Part shown: piece after piece, positions 1-5,513 of the stretch | Layout: every line of letters starts with the position of its first letter | How positions within the stretch are numbered: the first letter of the stretch is position 1 | NCBI GenBank assembly: GCA_029960865.1 | Contig: JASBVX010000112.1 | Span: 1 to 5,513 of the forward strand | DNA: 5,513 nt | Direction of reading: 5' to 3' | Origin: Bacillota bacterium | GTDB taxonomy: Bacteria > Bacillota > Sulfobacillia > RBS10-35 | Notes under the pieces: generated by a model | What the model was told of the DNA's origin: nothing | What the model saw: the letters and a program-made list of their open reading frames with translations, nothing else | Database searches by the model: none | Position numbers and translations under genes: made by a program

Positions 1-692
1 TAGCGGCCTAGCTCGTCTTTGAGGCGCTGCAGATCCTTTTCCACCTTTTCCTTAGCTTCCAGCTGGTCCAGTTCCCGCATCACCGGGTCTTGCCCTGGCT
101 CTTCCAAGACGCCTTCTTGCACCAGCTCATCGATGGCGGCGGAACGGGCTTTCATCTGGGCCGTCTTGTCCTGGGCCCGCTCGATCGCTTGACCCACATC
201 GGCCATTTCCTTGCTGAGGCCGGTCAAAGCCTCGCCGATCTTGACGGACGCTTCCGCGGCGGAGTACTGGGCTTTGATGATCTCCTTCTGGGAGCGGAAG
301 CTCTCCACCTTGGCGGTCAGCTGAGCTTCCGCCTGCTGCAGCTTTTCTTGCTCTTGCTGCAGCTCCTGGATTTGGCCCACCAGCCCCCGGGCCTGGCTTT
401 CCATCTGGGCTTTTCGTTCCAGGGCTTGGCGGGCCAGATCTTCCCGGTTCTGGCCCAGGGCCTGGCGGGCCTTCTCTTCCCACTGGCGGGCCCCGTCTTC
501 CAGCTGGATCTTTTGCAGTTCCAGCCGTTTCTTGGCTGTCACCACATCGGTCAGGCTCCGCCTCACTTTGCGCAGGAGATCCATCTGCTTTTCGTAGGAA
601 TAATCCAGGGTTTCCCGAGGATCTTCCCAGCGGTTGAAGAGTTTATGGAGCTTGCTTTTGACGATGGTGGAGAAACGGTCGAGGGTTCCCAT
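1..692 (-). CDS. pspA: PspA/IM30 family phage shock protein (3' end at or just beyond window edge)
   Basis: A membrane-associated stress effector of the PspA/Vipp1 (ESCRT-III superfamily) type. Family members bind stressed cytoplasmic membrane through an N-terminal amphipathic helix and assemble into rods or rings that limit leakage. The 230 visible residues start with a short amphipathic segment (MGTLDRFSTIVKSKLHKLF, residues 1-19), then RWEDPRETLDYSY (21-33), a signature I know from actinobacterial-type PspA. A long charged, Gln/Glu/Lys-rich coiled-coil hairpin covers roughly residues 30-190. KIGEALTGLSKEMADVGQAI (151-170) and SAAIDEL (184-190) are typical of the family's third helical part. 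The ATG is chosen because AAAGGAGG sits 8 nt upstream. The reading frame is open to the window edge, where the next codon begins TA: either a stop (TAA/TAG) or Tyr. At 230 residues the protein already has the usual family length (about 220-270), so little is missing. It is co-oriented with alkA, 75 nt downstream of it. Family call is secure; the exact C-terminus is unknown. Confidence 0.95.
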   Translation of the reverse strand, partial: MGTLDRFSTIVKSKLHKLFNRWEDPRETLDYSYEKQMDLLRKVRRSLTDVVTAKKRLELQKIQLEDGARQWEEKARQALGQNREDLARQALERKAQMESQARGLVGQIQELQQEQEKLQQAEAQLTAKVESFRSQKEIIKAQYSAAEASVKIGEALTGLSKEMADVGQAIERAQDKTAQMKARSAAIDELVQEGVLEEPGQDPVMRELDQLEAKEKVEKDLQRLKDELGR

Positions 693-767
693 GCACGATG
701 CCTCCTTTGAAGGCTCTCTTTTCAGTCTAGTCGAGAGGGGGAGGAAAATCCAGGAGAAGGGGGGCCC
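693..767 (-). other. Intergenic spacer between alkA stop and pspA start
   Basis: This 75-nt gap is the only real non-coding stretch between complete genes. On the minus strand it holds a pyrimidine-rich tract, then a short AT-richer part (ACTAGACTGAAAAGAG) and the pspA ribosome binding site. A 5-bp hairpin (GGCCC-TAA-GGGCC, 763-775) brackets the alkA stop codon but has no T-run behind it, so it is not a convincing terminator. A 4/6 match to a -10 box (TAGACT) has only a 3/6 match to a -35 element (TGGATT) 17 nt upstream. Whether pspA is co-transcribed with alkA or has its own promoter cannot be settled from the sequence. Confidence 0.6.
701..708 (-). promoter_or_regulatory. Ribosome binding site of pspA
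   Basis: On the minus strand this reads AAAGGAGG, 8 nt before the ATG at 692-690. It is the most canonical Shine-Dalgarno site before an ATG in this window and fixes the pspA start. It suggests efficient translation initiation independent of the gene upstream. Confidence 0.85.
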
Positions 768-1691
768 TTAGGGCCGGAGGAGCCGGTCGGTTTCCCAGAG
801 GCAGAGGGCTGCTTGGGAACGGTAGGGGCGCCAGACGCTGGAGAGCTCCAGGAGTTCCCTGGGGGAGGGTTTGTGGGGAAGGTGGAGGAGTTTTTGCGCT
901 GCCCGGCGCAGGCCCAGATCCCCGGCGGGGAAGATGTCGGGGCAGCCCAGGGTGAAAAGGAGGAGGTTCTCCGCACTCCAAGGGCCGATGCCGGGAAAGG
1001 AGGTAAGCGTCGCGCGAGCTCCTTCCTCGCCGGCGTCCAGAAGGCGCTCGGGCACAAGATCCCCCGCCAGGATCCGCTGCGCCAAAGCCAGGAGGGTGCG
1101 GGCCTTCGGCCCCGCCAGGCCCAGGGTTCGCAGCTCTTCTTGGGAATGGGCCAAAAGTTCATCTGGAGAAGGGAGGAGCTTGGGCGGGGAGGAGAGGGGA
1201 GGGGGCCAGGCGGTAGGCCAGGGAGGAAGGGGACTTCCCCACGCCCGGAGCTTTTCCACCAGCCGGCCGGCGGCAAGAAGGGAGATCTGCTGCCCCAGGA
1301 CCGTCTTCAGGGCCCCTTCCCAGAAGTCGACTTCCACCAGGGGCCGCAGCCCCGGCAACGTCTGCGCCATGGGGCGAAGGAGCGGATCATGGCGGGCCAT
1401 CTCCCAAAAGGGGGAGAGGTCCAGGGAGAGGGAAAAGGCTTTGCTGAGGAGCTGCAGGCCCTCAACTTCTCCCGGGGGATAGACGTCCAGGTCTGCCCAT
1501 AGGGAGATTTTCTCGGTGTGGGGAAGGCGCAAGCGGATGAAGAAAACGGAGGCTGGCCCGGGGGCCTTCGTTCGCCGTACCGCCCGGGCCACCGATCCGT
1601 CCGCCAGGAGGACCCAGTCGGCGTTCTTCCCCAGGCCCAGGCGCCAGGCCATCTTCCCGAGATGGAGACCTCCTGGGGCGGGCTGCCTCAT
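768..1691 (-). CDS. alkA: DNA-3-methyladenine glycosylase II, AlkA-like (HhH-GPD superfamily)
   Basis: A monofunctional base-excision repair glycosylase that should remove alkylated purines such as 3-methyladenine from DNA in the cytoplasm. The 307 residues match AlkA length (about 280-310). Residues 1-95 form a variable N-terminal part resembling the AlkA N domain. ALKTVLGQQIS (127-137) is the conserved start of the glycosylase core. LAGPKARTL (192-200) precedes the helix-hairpin-helix, which contains FPGIGPWSAENLLL (232-245). The following Gly/Pro-Asp segment is IFPAGDLGLRRA (253-264), with D258 the expected catalytic aspartate. The C-terminal WRPYRSQAALCLW (287-299) is a typical AlkA ending. 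A Pro-rich stretch at about 151-178 probably forms a loop in the core. The ATG overlaps the transglutaminase stop as ATGA; GAGG lies 10 nt upstream. Met14 is an alternative start. The family call is firm; substrate range is inferred. The close coupling to an envelope gene is unusual. Confidence 0.93.
   Translation of the reverse strand: MRQPAPGGLHLGKMAWRLGLGKNADWVLLADGSVARAVRRTKAPGPASVFFIRLRLPHTEKISLWADLDVYPPGEVEGLQLLSKAFSLSLDLSPFWEMARHDPLLRPMAQTLPGLRPLVEVDFWEGALKTVLGQQISLLAAGRLVEKLRAWGSPLPPWPTAWPPPLSSPPKLLPSPDELLAHSQEELRTLGLAGPKARTLLALAQRILAGDLVPERLLDAGEEGARATLTSFPGIGPWSAENLLLFTLGCPDIFPAGDLGLRRAAQKLLHLPHKPSPRELLELSSVWRPYRSQAALCLWETDRLLRP
1182..1205 (+). other. Predicted G-quadruplex motif inside alkA (template strand)
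   Basis: The plus strand carries four or more runs of at least three G: 1182-1184, 1186-1189, 1196-1199 and 1201-1205, with loops of 1, 6 and 1 nt. This satisfies the usual G3+N1-7 quadruplex pattern, and a further GGG lies at 1171-1173. It is opposite the Pro/Leu/Ser-rich loop of AlkA (about residues 162-170), so it may simply reflect CCC and CTC codons. Any structural effect is inference. Confidence 0.4.
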
Positions 1692-1707
1692 GAGGCGGCT
1701 GCCTCAT
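1681..1707. repeat. Palindrome nested with a direct repeat on the transglutaminase/alkA junction
   Basis: GCCTCATGAGGC at 1685-1696 is a perfect 12-nt palindrome centred on the ATGA that is both the transglutaminase stop and the alkA start. GGCTGCCTCAT occurs twice, at 1681-1691 and 1697-1707, so on the coding strand ATGAGGCAGCC appears 16 nt apart, out of frame. The upstream copy encodes the end of the transglutaminase (DEAAAS); the downstream copy encodes alkA residues 1-4. It could arise from a small local duplication, and it could fold in mRNA over the start codon. Confidence 0.7.
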
Positions 1708-3463
1708 CGCGGGGCCGGTCCAGGTAGAGGGCTTCTTCCCGCAAGAGCCCCAGGTGGTGGCGGAAAAAGCCGCGCAGGGTGCGAAGGAAGGCGGGAGAAG
1801 GAGCGGGCAGATCGGCGGCAGGACGGCCGTAAAGAAAGGCTTGCCAGGATTTTTCCAGGGTCAGCAGCGCGGCCGCTATCTCCGGATAGGACTGGCCGGC
1901 CCGGCGCAGGAACCGGGCCAAGGTCTCCCCGGGGAGGCGGTGGAAACCCAAAAGGGCCAAGCCTTGGAGGGTGTATTCCCCCGCCTGCTGCCAGGTCCAA
2001 AGGGCCGGGCGCAGGATGGTCCGCAGGGCGGTGGCCACCGCGAAGAGGGGGAAGAGAACCAGGGCCAGGAGAAGGGATAGGGTTTGAGGATCCACGGGCG
2101 GCGCCGAGGGGGTAGAGGCGGCCGGCAGGGCCGGATCGATGGCGGCGGGGCCGGCCGGCTCTGGGATGACTTCCTCTGTCGAAACGTCTCGGGGAGGGGG
2201 GAGGGGGAGGAAATCCTCCTCCAGGATGCCCGATGGGGAGGCTGGGTCGCCGGCGGTCGGGAGGGCATCCCCGAGGCCGGGGGTGGGATCGTAGCGGCGC
2301 CAGACTCCGTGCTGTTCGTCGTAGGCCAGGACCCAGGTGTGGGCCATGGAGGCGGTGGCCAGCCCCTGCTGCCACCCTTCCTCGTCGGGGGGACCCAAGG
2401 GCACCCGGTACCCCTCGGCGAGAAGGGCCGGGACCCCCTGGAGGCGCAGCAGGATCACCATGGCGGAGGCAAAGGAGGTGCAGTAGCCCCGCTGCGACTC
2501 GAAAAGGAAATAGGAGACGAAATCTTCGCCCGGAGGGGGTATGGGGGGATTCACATCATACCGGAGGGTATGGAGGTAGGCCATGATCCTTTGGCTCTTT
2601 TGATCTAGGCTGTCCGTTCCCGGGTGAAGGGTGGCAGCCAGATCCGCCAGCTTTGGCGGCAGAGCGGGAAGGGCCAGGCTCCGCTCTGCCAGGGAGGGGT
2701 AGGGGTGGGTGAATACCGGGCTCACGGCAACTTTCTCTCCGCCTTCGCGAAAAGGTCCCGGGATAGGCATGGTGGGAAGGGGCTGCAGGGCTTGAAACCG
2801 ATAGTCCAGGGCCGGGACGTCGGCAGGCACGTTCAAGTAGGGGGGAATGGCCTCCTCCTGCCAGCGGCGGCCATCGTAATAGCTGCGGACACCGGTGTAC
2901 AGGTAGAGGACGGGCAAGGGAGCATCGCCTTTTACGGCCACCTGAAAGAGATGCTGGCGCCCCGCCCGAAAGGGCCCCTCCAGTTCCAGCCAGGGTCCGC
3001 TGAAAATGAAGCCGCTGGAGAAGGCCTTGTGATCCGTTAAGGCCGCCACCAAAGGAAAGCGGGTTGAAGCCCAGGCCTGGAGGGTATCGGCGGTGGCGGG
3101 GACGTTTTGCGGGCTGATGAGAAGGATACTGGCCACCAGGCTCACCTGCAGAAAGGCGGCCATGCCGGGCCTCCCCATAAGGAAAAAGAGCCAAACCAAA
3201 AAGAGGAGGGGAAGCCCCCAGGATGCCACAGAAACCTCCAGCCCCCAGGCGGCTGCCAGGAGCATCCCCGGAAGGAGGAGGGCCAGGAAGGTCCTTTCCT
3301 TCCACGCCGCCAACAGGGTGAGAAGGGCTAAGGTCCCGACCCCTCCCCACACCAGGGGAGGATCCAGGAGGCGGCTGACTCCATCCCGCGCCAAAAGATC
3401 CCCGGCGCTAGCCAGGAGCAAAACTGCGGCCACCAGGGTATACGCCAGTGCCCGTCCCTTCAT
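1688..3463 (-). CDS. TgpA-like membrane transglutaminase (DUF3488-type N-terminus, transglutaminase core, DUF4129-type C-terminus)
   Basis: A membrane-anchored transglutaminase/cysteine-protease-fold protein of 591 residues. Five hydrophobic segments (about 6-24, 36-54, 59-75, 78-96, 100-118) make the N-terminal membrane domain. A large presumably extracytoplasmic region follows, with YYDGRRW (195-201). The core shows the expected triad: Cys328 in RGYCTSFASAM, His375 in MAHTWV, Asp392 in RYDPTPG. A Pro/Ala/acid-rich linker (about 396-458) leads to a final transmembrane helix (461-481) and a cytoplasmic tail with a DUF4129-like part (about 485-545). The start is set at 3463: that ATG overlaps the DUF58 stop (TGATG), has AAGGGGGG 10 nt upstream and begins directly with a membrane helix. 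The frame is open 55 codons further up, but that stretch lies inside the DUF58 gene and looks like shadow sequence. Pseudomonas TgpA is known for this architecture; the substrate here is unknown, perhaps cell-wall or surface proteins. Confidence 0.92.
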   Translation of the reverse strand: MKGRALAYTLVAAVLLLASAGDLLARDGVSRLLDPPLVWGGVGTLALLTLLAAWKERTFLALLLPGMLLAAAWGLEVSVASWGLPLLFLVWLFFLMGRPGMAAFLQVSLVASILLISPQNVPATADTLQAWASTRFPLVAALTDHKAFSSGFIFSGPWLELEGPFRAGRQHLFQVAVKGDAPLPVLYLYTGVRSYYDGRRWQEEAIPPYLNVPADVPALDYRFQALQPLPTMPIPGPFREGGEKVAVSPVFTHPYPSLAERSLALPALPPKLADLAATLHPGTDSLDQKSQRIMAYLHTLRYDVNPPIPPPGEDFVSYFLFESQRGYCTSFASAMVILLRLQGVPALLAEGYRVPLGPPDEEGWQQGLATASMAHTWVLAYDEQHGVWRRYDPTPGLGDALPTAGDPASPSGILEEDFLPLPPPRDVSTEEVIPEPAGPAAIDPALPAASTPSAPPVDPQTLSLLLALVLFPLFAVATALRTILRPALWTWQQAGEYTLQGLALLGFHRLPGETLARFLRRAGQSYPEIAAALLTLEKSWQAFLYGRPAADLPAPSPAFLRTLRGFFRHHLGLLREEALYLDRPRDEAAAS

Positions 3464-4509
3464 CAGGCGCGTTCCCCCCTTCCCATGGCCAGAAAGGTAA
3501 AGCCCCGGCCGTCCTCTTTTCCCGGGGCCACAAGGAAAGACCCTGCCGTGTGGGCCAAGGCCAGGCGGTCGGGGGTGGGGGCCGCCGCCACGAAGAGGGT
3601 CAAGTGGGGCGAGGAGGGAGGTCGCCACCTTCCGGGGTAAAAAGAAGCAGGCCGGGCTTTCAGTTCCGCCAATCGCCGGGCCAGCTCCAGGGGCGTCAGG
3701 GTCTCCGGAGGATAAGGTTGGCCCGGCTCCTGGTAATAGAGCTGGATGCCCCGTGCCTCAGCTTCCAGGGCGAGGGAGAGGGCCAGGCGGATGGCTTTTT
3801 CGAAGAGATCCTCGGAAGGATAGGGGCGGGGATCGATGAGGAGAAGCCAGCGCCGGGTACTGTCATCTTCCCAGTCGCGCACCATGGTTCTTCCCTTGCG
3901 CAAGGAAGCCGGCCAGTGGATGGCGCGGGGGTCCTCCCCAGGGCGGAAAGGGCGGATGCCCGACCAGGCAGAGGGGTCCCTCAGAGGGGAAAAAGCCCGG
4001 CTCTTCCCCTGGCCGGGAAGGAAAAAGGGACGGCGCATGGGAAGGGGGGTAGGAAGGACCCGCAGGGGCCGGGAAAGGGAGGCTTCCCCCCACGCTTCCA
4101 GAATGTGCAAAGGATCCCGCCAGCGGAAGGAGAGGGGAGGCACCGGGTGGAGGCCCCGGGGCAGGGCGGGGGTGGGGAAGGAAACCTCCTTTTGGGACGG
4201 GGACAGTTCCAGACGACCCTCCGGGAGCCACGGGTGGCGGATCTCGACGGGGGAGCGGTATAGGGAATCCGCCGCTTTCCAGGTGAAGGTGAGGGATTCC
4301 CCCTGGGCGATTTCCCAGTCCTCCCCTGGGGCGGGGGAGACCAGCCGGTAAGAGGGGCGCCCCAGCAAGACAAGAACGAACGATATAGCGGGAGCGACCA
4401 GGGCCATGAGGAAAAGGCCCCACCAGGTTTTCTCCCCCACCAGGAAAGCGGCCAGGGCCAGAGGGAAGATGAGGCCCAGGTAGCCGGCCTGCCGCCAGGT
4501 CACTTTCAC
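3463..4509 (-). CDS. DUF58 domain membrane protein
   Basis: A 348-residue member of the DUF58 family, usually encoded beside a MoxR ATPase. Two hydrophobic segments (about 8-25 and 29-49) anchor the N-terminus. A beta-rich, presumably soluble part follows (52-155). The DUF58 signature is clear at 184-214: GIRPFRPGEDPRAIHWPAS then KGRTMVRDWED, matching the family's G-R-Y/F-x-P-G-D/E-x-x-R-x-I-H-W-x-A-S pattern. The rest resembles a von Willebrand A-like fold starting at WLLLIDPRPY (221-230), but the metal-site DxSxS pattern is not present (D226 is followed by P-R-P-Y), so metal binding is doubtful. The start is GTG, overlapping the MoxR stop as GTGA, with GGGAG 8 nt upstream. The stop shares its A with the next ATG. 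Molecular function of the family is not established; a role as the MoxR partner or substrate at the membrane is inferred from context. Confidence 0.92.
   Translation of the reverse strand: MKVTWRQAGYLGLIFPLALAAFLVGEKTWWGLFLMALVAPAISFVLVLLGRPSYRLVSPAPGEDWEIAQGESLTFTWKAADSLYRSPVEIRHPWLPEGRLELSPSQKEVSFPTPALPRGLHPVPPLSFRWRDPLHILEAWGEASLSRPLRVLPTPLPMRRPFFLPGQGKSRAFSPLRDPSAWSGIRPFRPGEDPRAIHWPASLRKGRTMVRDWEDDSTRRWLLLIDPRPYPSEDLFEKAIRLALSLALEAEARGIQLYYQEPGQPYPPETLTPLELARRLAELKARPASFYPGRWRPPSSPHLTLFVAAAPTPDRLALAHTAGSFLVAPGKEDGRGFTFLAMGRGERA
3474..3481 (-). promoter_or_regulatory. Ribosome binding site of the transglutaminase gene
   Basis: The minus strand reads AAGGGGGG, 10 nt before the ATG at 3463-3461 and inside the last codons of the DUF58 gene. 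With the TGATG overlap it supports the shorter 591-residue start over the longer open frame beginning at 3628. Confidence 0.55.
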
Positions 4510-5450
4510 CGGACCATCTCCCGGGGAAGGGGGGTATCCCGGAGGATTTCCCCCACGGCCCGTTCCACCTGATCCCGCCTCCAGCGGGCTTCTCCCTGGG
4601 GAAGGAGGCGGTGGCCCAGGACATAAGGAGCCACTTCCTGGACATCGTCGGGGATGACGTAGGAGCGCTCCTTCAGGAAAGCCCAGGCTCTGGCCATGCG
4701 AGCCCAGATCATGGCCGCCCGGGGACTGGCGCCGACGGCGAGGCTGCCATGGCGCCGGGTCGCCTGGACCAGGTGGACAATGTAGAGGGCTACCCGGTGA
4801 TGGAGGTGGAGGGAGGCCACTTCTTCCTGGAGGGAAAGGAGCTCTTCCCCGGAAAAAAGGACCGGGAGGTGGGGAATGGCTTCGGCGGGATTCTGGCCCA
4901 GCAAAAGCTGCGCTTCCACTTCCGTGGGCGGGTATCCCAGCTGGAAGGAGATGCCGAAGCGATCCATCTGGGCTTCAGGGAGAAGGAAGGTTCCTTCCTC
5001 CTCCAGAGGGTTCTTGGTGGCCAGGAGGATAAAGGGGCGAGGGAGAGGGTGGCTTTTCCCCTCGACGGTCACCTGTCCTTCTTCCATGGCCTCCAGAAGG
5101 GCCGACTGGGTCTTGGGGGACGCCCGGTTGACTTCGTCGGCCAGGACAACCCCCGCGAAAAGGGGTCCCGGGCGAAAGGCGAGGGACCCTTTCCCATCGG
5201 GGAAAAGACCCCCGGTGATGTCGCCCGGAAGAAGGTCAGGGGTGAACTGAATCCGGGAGAAGGATAGGCCCGTGATGCGGGCCAGAGCTTTGGCCAGGGT
5301 GGTTTTCCCCACCCCCGGCACATCGTCGATGAGGATGTGCTGGCGGGCCAGCAAAGCGGACACTGCCAGGCGCAGGGGCATGTCGGCGCCTCGCACCACT
5401 TGGCTTAGGAGGGTGAGGGCTTGTTGCCATCTGGAAGGTTCTTCGGGCAC
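4506..5450 (-). CDS. MoxR family AAA+ ATPase
   Basis: A cytoplasmic AAA+ chaperone-like ATPase of 314 residues, full length for MoxR proteins (about 310-330). Walker A is DVPGVGKTT (43-51) and Walker B is VVLADEVNRAS (101-111, with D105 and E106). The MoxR hallmark follows at 144-166: ATKNPLEEEGTF, then LLPEAQMDRFG, containing the sensor-1 Asn147 and the probable arginine finger Arg164. Sensor 2 is GASPRA (240-245, Arg244), followed by the helical lid with YVIPDDVQEVAPYVLGHR (264-281). Most homologues I know have ATQNP; here it is ATKNP. The GTG start is chosen because GAGGTGATC lies just upstream and an in-frame TGA at 5465-5463 rules out any start further up. It heads the coupled gene set. 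MoxR proteins typically remodel or activate neighbouring VWA/DUF58 proteins; that role here is inferred from position. No moxR symbol is given because the subfamily is not certain. Confidence 0.95.
   Translation of the reverse strand: MPEEPSRWQQALTLLSQVVRGADMPLRLAVSALLARQHILIDDVPGVGKTTLAKALARITGLSFSRIQFTPDLLPGDITGGLFPDGKGSLAFRPGPLFAGVVLADEVNRASPKTQSALLEAMEEGQVTVEGKSHPLPRPFILLATKNPLEEEGTFLLPEAQMDRFGISFQLGYPPTEVEAQLLLGQNPAEAIPHLPVLFSGEELLSLQEEVASLHLHHRVALYIVHLVQATRRHGSLAVGASPRAAMIWARMARAWAFLKERSYVIPDDVQEVAPYVLGHRLLPQGEARWRRDQVERAVGEILRDTPLPREMVR
4518..4522 (-). promoter_or_regulatory. Ribosome binding site of the DUF58 gene
   Basis: The minus strand reads GGGAG, 8 nt before the GTG start at 4509-4507, and lies in the final codons of the MoxR gene. 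It supports reading the GTG as the start. Together with the GTGA overlap it predicts translational coupling. Confidence 0.55.
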
Positions 5451-5513
5451 CGGAGGATCACCTCATTCCCAAGGACGTGCGGGGTCCAGCGCGGTTCCTT
5501 TTCTGGCATCTCG
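5451..5513 (-). other. Leader of the MoxR gene; possible 3' end of an upstream gene
   Basis: These 63 nt up to the window edge show no convincing promoter. Two minus-strand frames could carry the end of an upstream gene. One ends at TGA 5465-5463, 12 nt before the MoxR GTG. The other is open through the MoxR start to TAA at 5407-5405 and has more G/C in third codon positions. Neither gives a recognisable peptide, so neither is called as a gene. The window edge may therefore cut an operon rather than mark its start. Confidence 0.3.
5456..5464 (-). promoter_or_regulatory. Ribosome binding site of the MoxR gene
   Basis: The minus strand reads GAGGTGATC, a 9-nt perfect complement to the common bacterial 16S rRNA 3' tail (GATCACCTCC). 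The GAGG core is 10 nt before the GTG start at 5450-5448. It justifies a non-ATG start and suggests strong initiation. Confidence 0.8.

Noticed and set aside
90..710. 206-codon plus-strand open frame opposite pspA
   Set aside because: Leu/Gly/Phe-rich mirror of the Gln/Glu/Lys-rich coiled-coil codons of pspA. It looks hydrophobic but is an antisense artefact.
716..755. Promoter for pspA (TGGATT, 17 nt, TAGACT)
   Set aside because: Only 3/6 and 4/6 matches to the housekeeping consensus; too weak to call, though the spacing is ideal.
763..775. Hairpin GGCCC-TAA-GGGCC as a rho-independent terminator of alkA
   Set aside because: Only 5 bp with a 3-nt loop, and no T-run follows on the coding strand.
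813..1502. 229-codon plus-strand open frame opposite alkA (and an overlapping 203-codon frame)
   Set aside because: Antisense to a gene with intact catalytic motifs; the product is Gly/Arg/Glu-rich and unrecognisable.
1516..2115. 199-codon plus-strand open frame opposite the alkA/transglutaminase junction
   Set aside because: It crosses two real minus-strand genes and is composed mostly of Gly, Arg and Pro, typical of a shadow frame.
2191..2210. Second G-rich tract as a quadruplex
   Set aside because: Only three separated runs of three or more G; a fourth run is not close enough for the standard pattern. It mirrors the Pro-rich linker of the transglutaminase.
3464..3628. 55-codon N-terminal extension of the transglutaminase frame
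   Set aside because: It lies wholly inside the DUF58 gene, is rich in Gly/Pro/Arg with no domain character, and the ATG at 3463 has a ribosome binding site, a TGATG overlap and begins directly with a membrane helix.
3448..4263. 271-codon plus-strand open frame opposite the DUF58 gene
   Set aside because: Its product is low-complexity Gly/Arg-rich with no motif, and it is antisense to a clear DUF58 gene. Long antisense frames are expected in GC-rich DNA.

Overview
This is a GC-rich bacterial chromosomal segment. Every supportable gene lies on the minus strand, so transcription runs from the right edge (position 5513) towards position 1. Read in that direction it holds a MoxR-type AAA+ ATPase, a DUF58 membrane protein, a TgpA-like membrane transglutaminase, an AlkA-type DNA-3-methyladenine glycosylase, and a PspA/IM30 protein that is cut, or ends, at the left edge. 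I see no RNA gene, mobile element, CRISPR array or clear rho-independent terminator. No stretch longer than about 75 bases lacks a gene.

The organism cannot be named from this window. High GC, GTG starts on two genes, strong Shine-Dalgarno sequences (one a 9-nt match to the usual 16S rRNA tail) and a PspA carrying the EDPRETLDYSY signature common in high-GC Gram-positive relatives suggest an actinobacterium, a Chloroflexota member or a high-GC (perhaps thermophilic) Firmicute. The sequence alone does not separate these.

Layout by region: 5451-5513 is the leader of the MoxR gene and may hold the last codons of an upstream gene. MoxR (4506-5450), DUF58 (3463-4509) and transglutaminase (1688-3463) form the widespread MoxR-DUF58-transglutaminase cassette. 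AlkA (768-1691) follows. All three junctions are stop/start overlaps (GTGA, TGATG, ATGA), so the four genes are almost certainly one translationally coupled transcript. A 75-nt gap (693-767) then leads to pspA, which has its own strong ribosome binding site.

How the genes may work together: the ATPase, the DUF58 protein and the transglutaminase probably act as one envelope-associated unit, with the ATPase remodelling or activating the membrane partners. PspA is a membrane-stress protein (ESCRT-III superfamily) and fits an envelope theme. AlkA repairs alkylated bases and has no obvious link to the envelope, so its tight coupling to the transglutaminase gene is the most unusual point here. A 12-nt perfect palindrome, nested with an 11-nt direct repeat, sits exactly on that junction. 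I found no strong case for an undescribed system. The gene families are all known, and the interest lies in their arrangement and in small junction-level structures.
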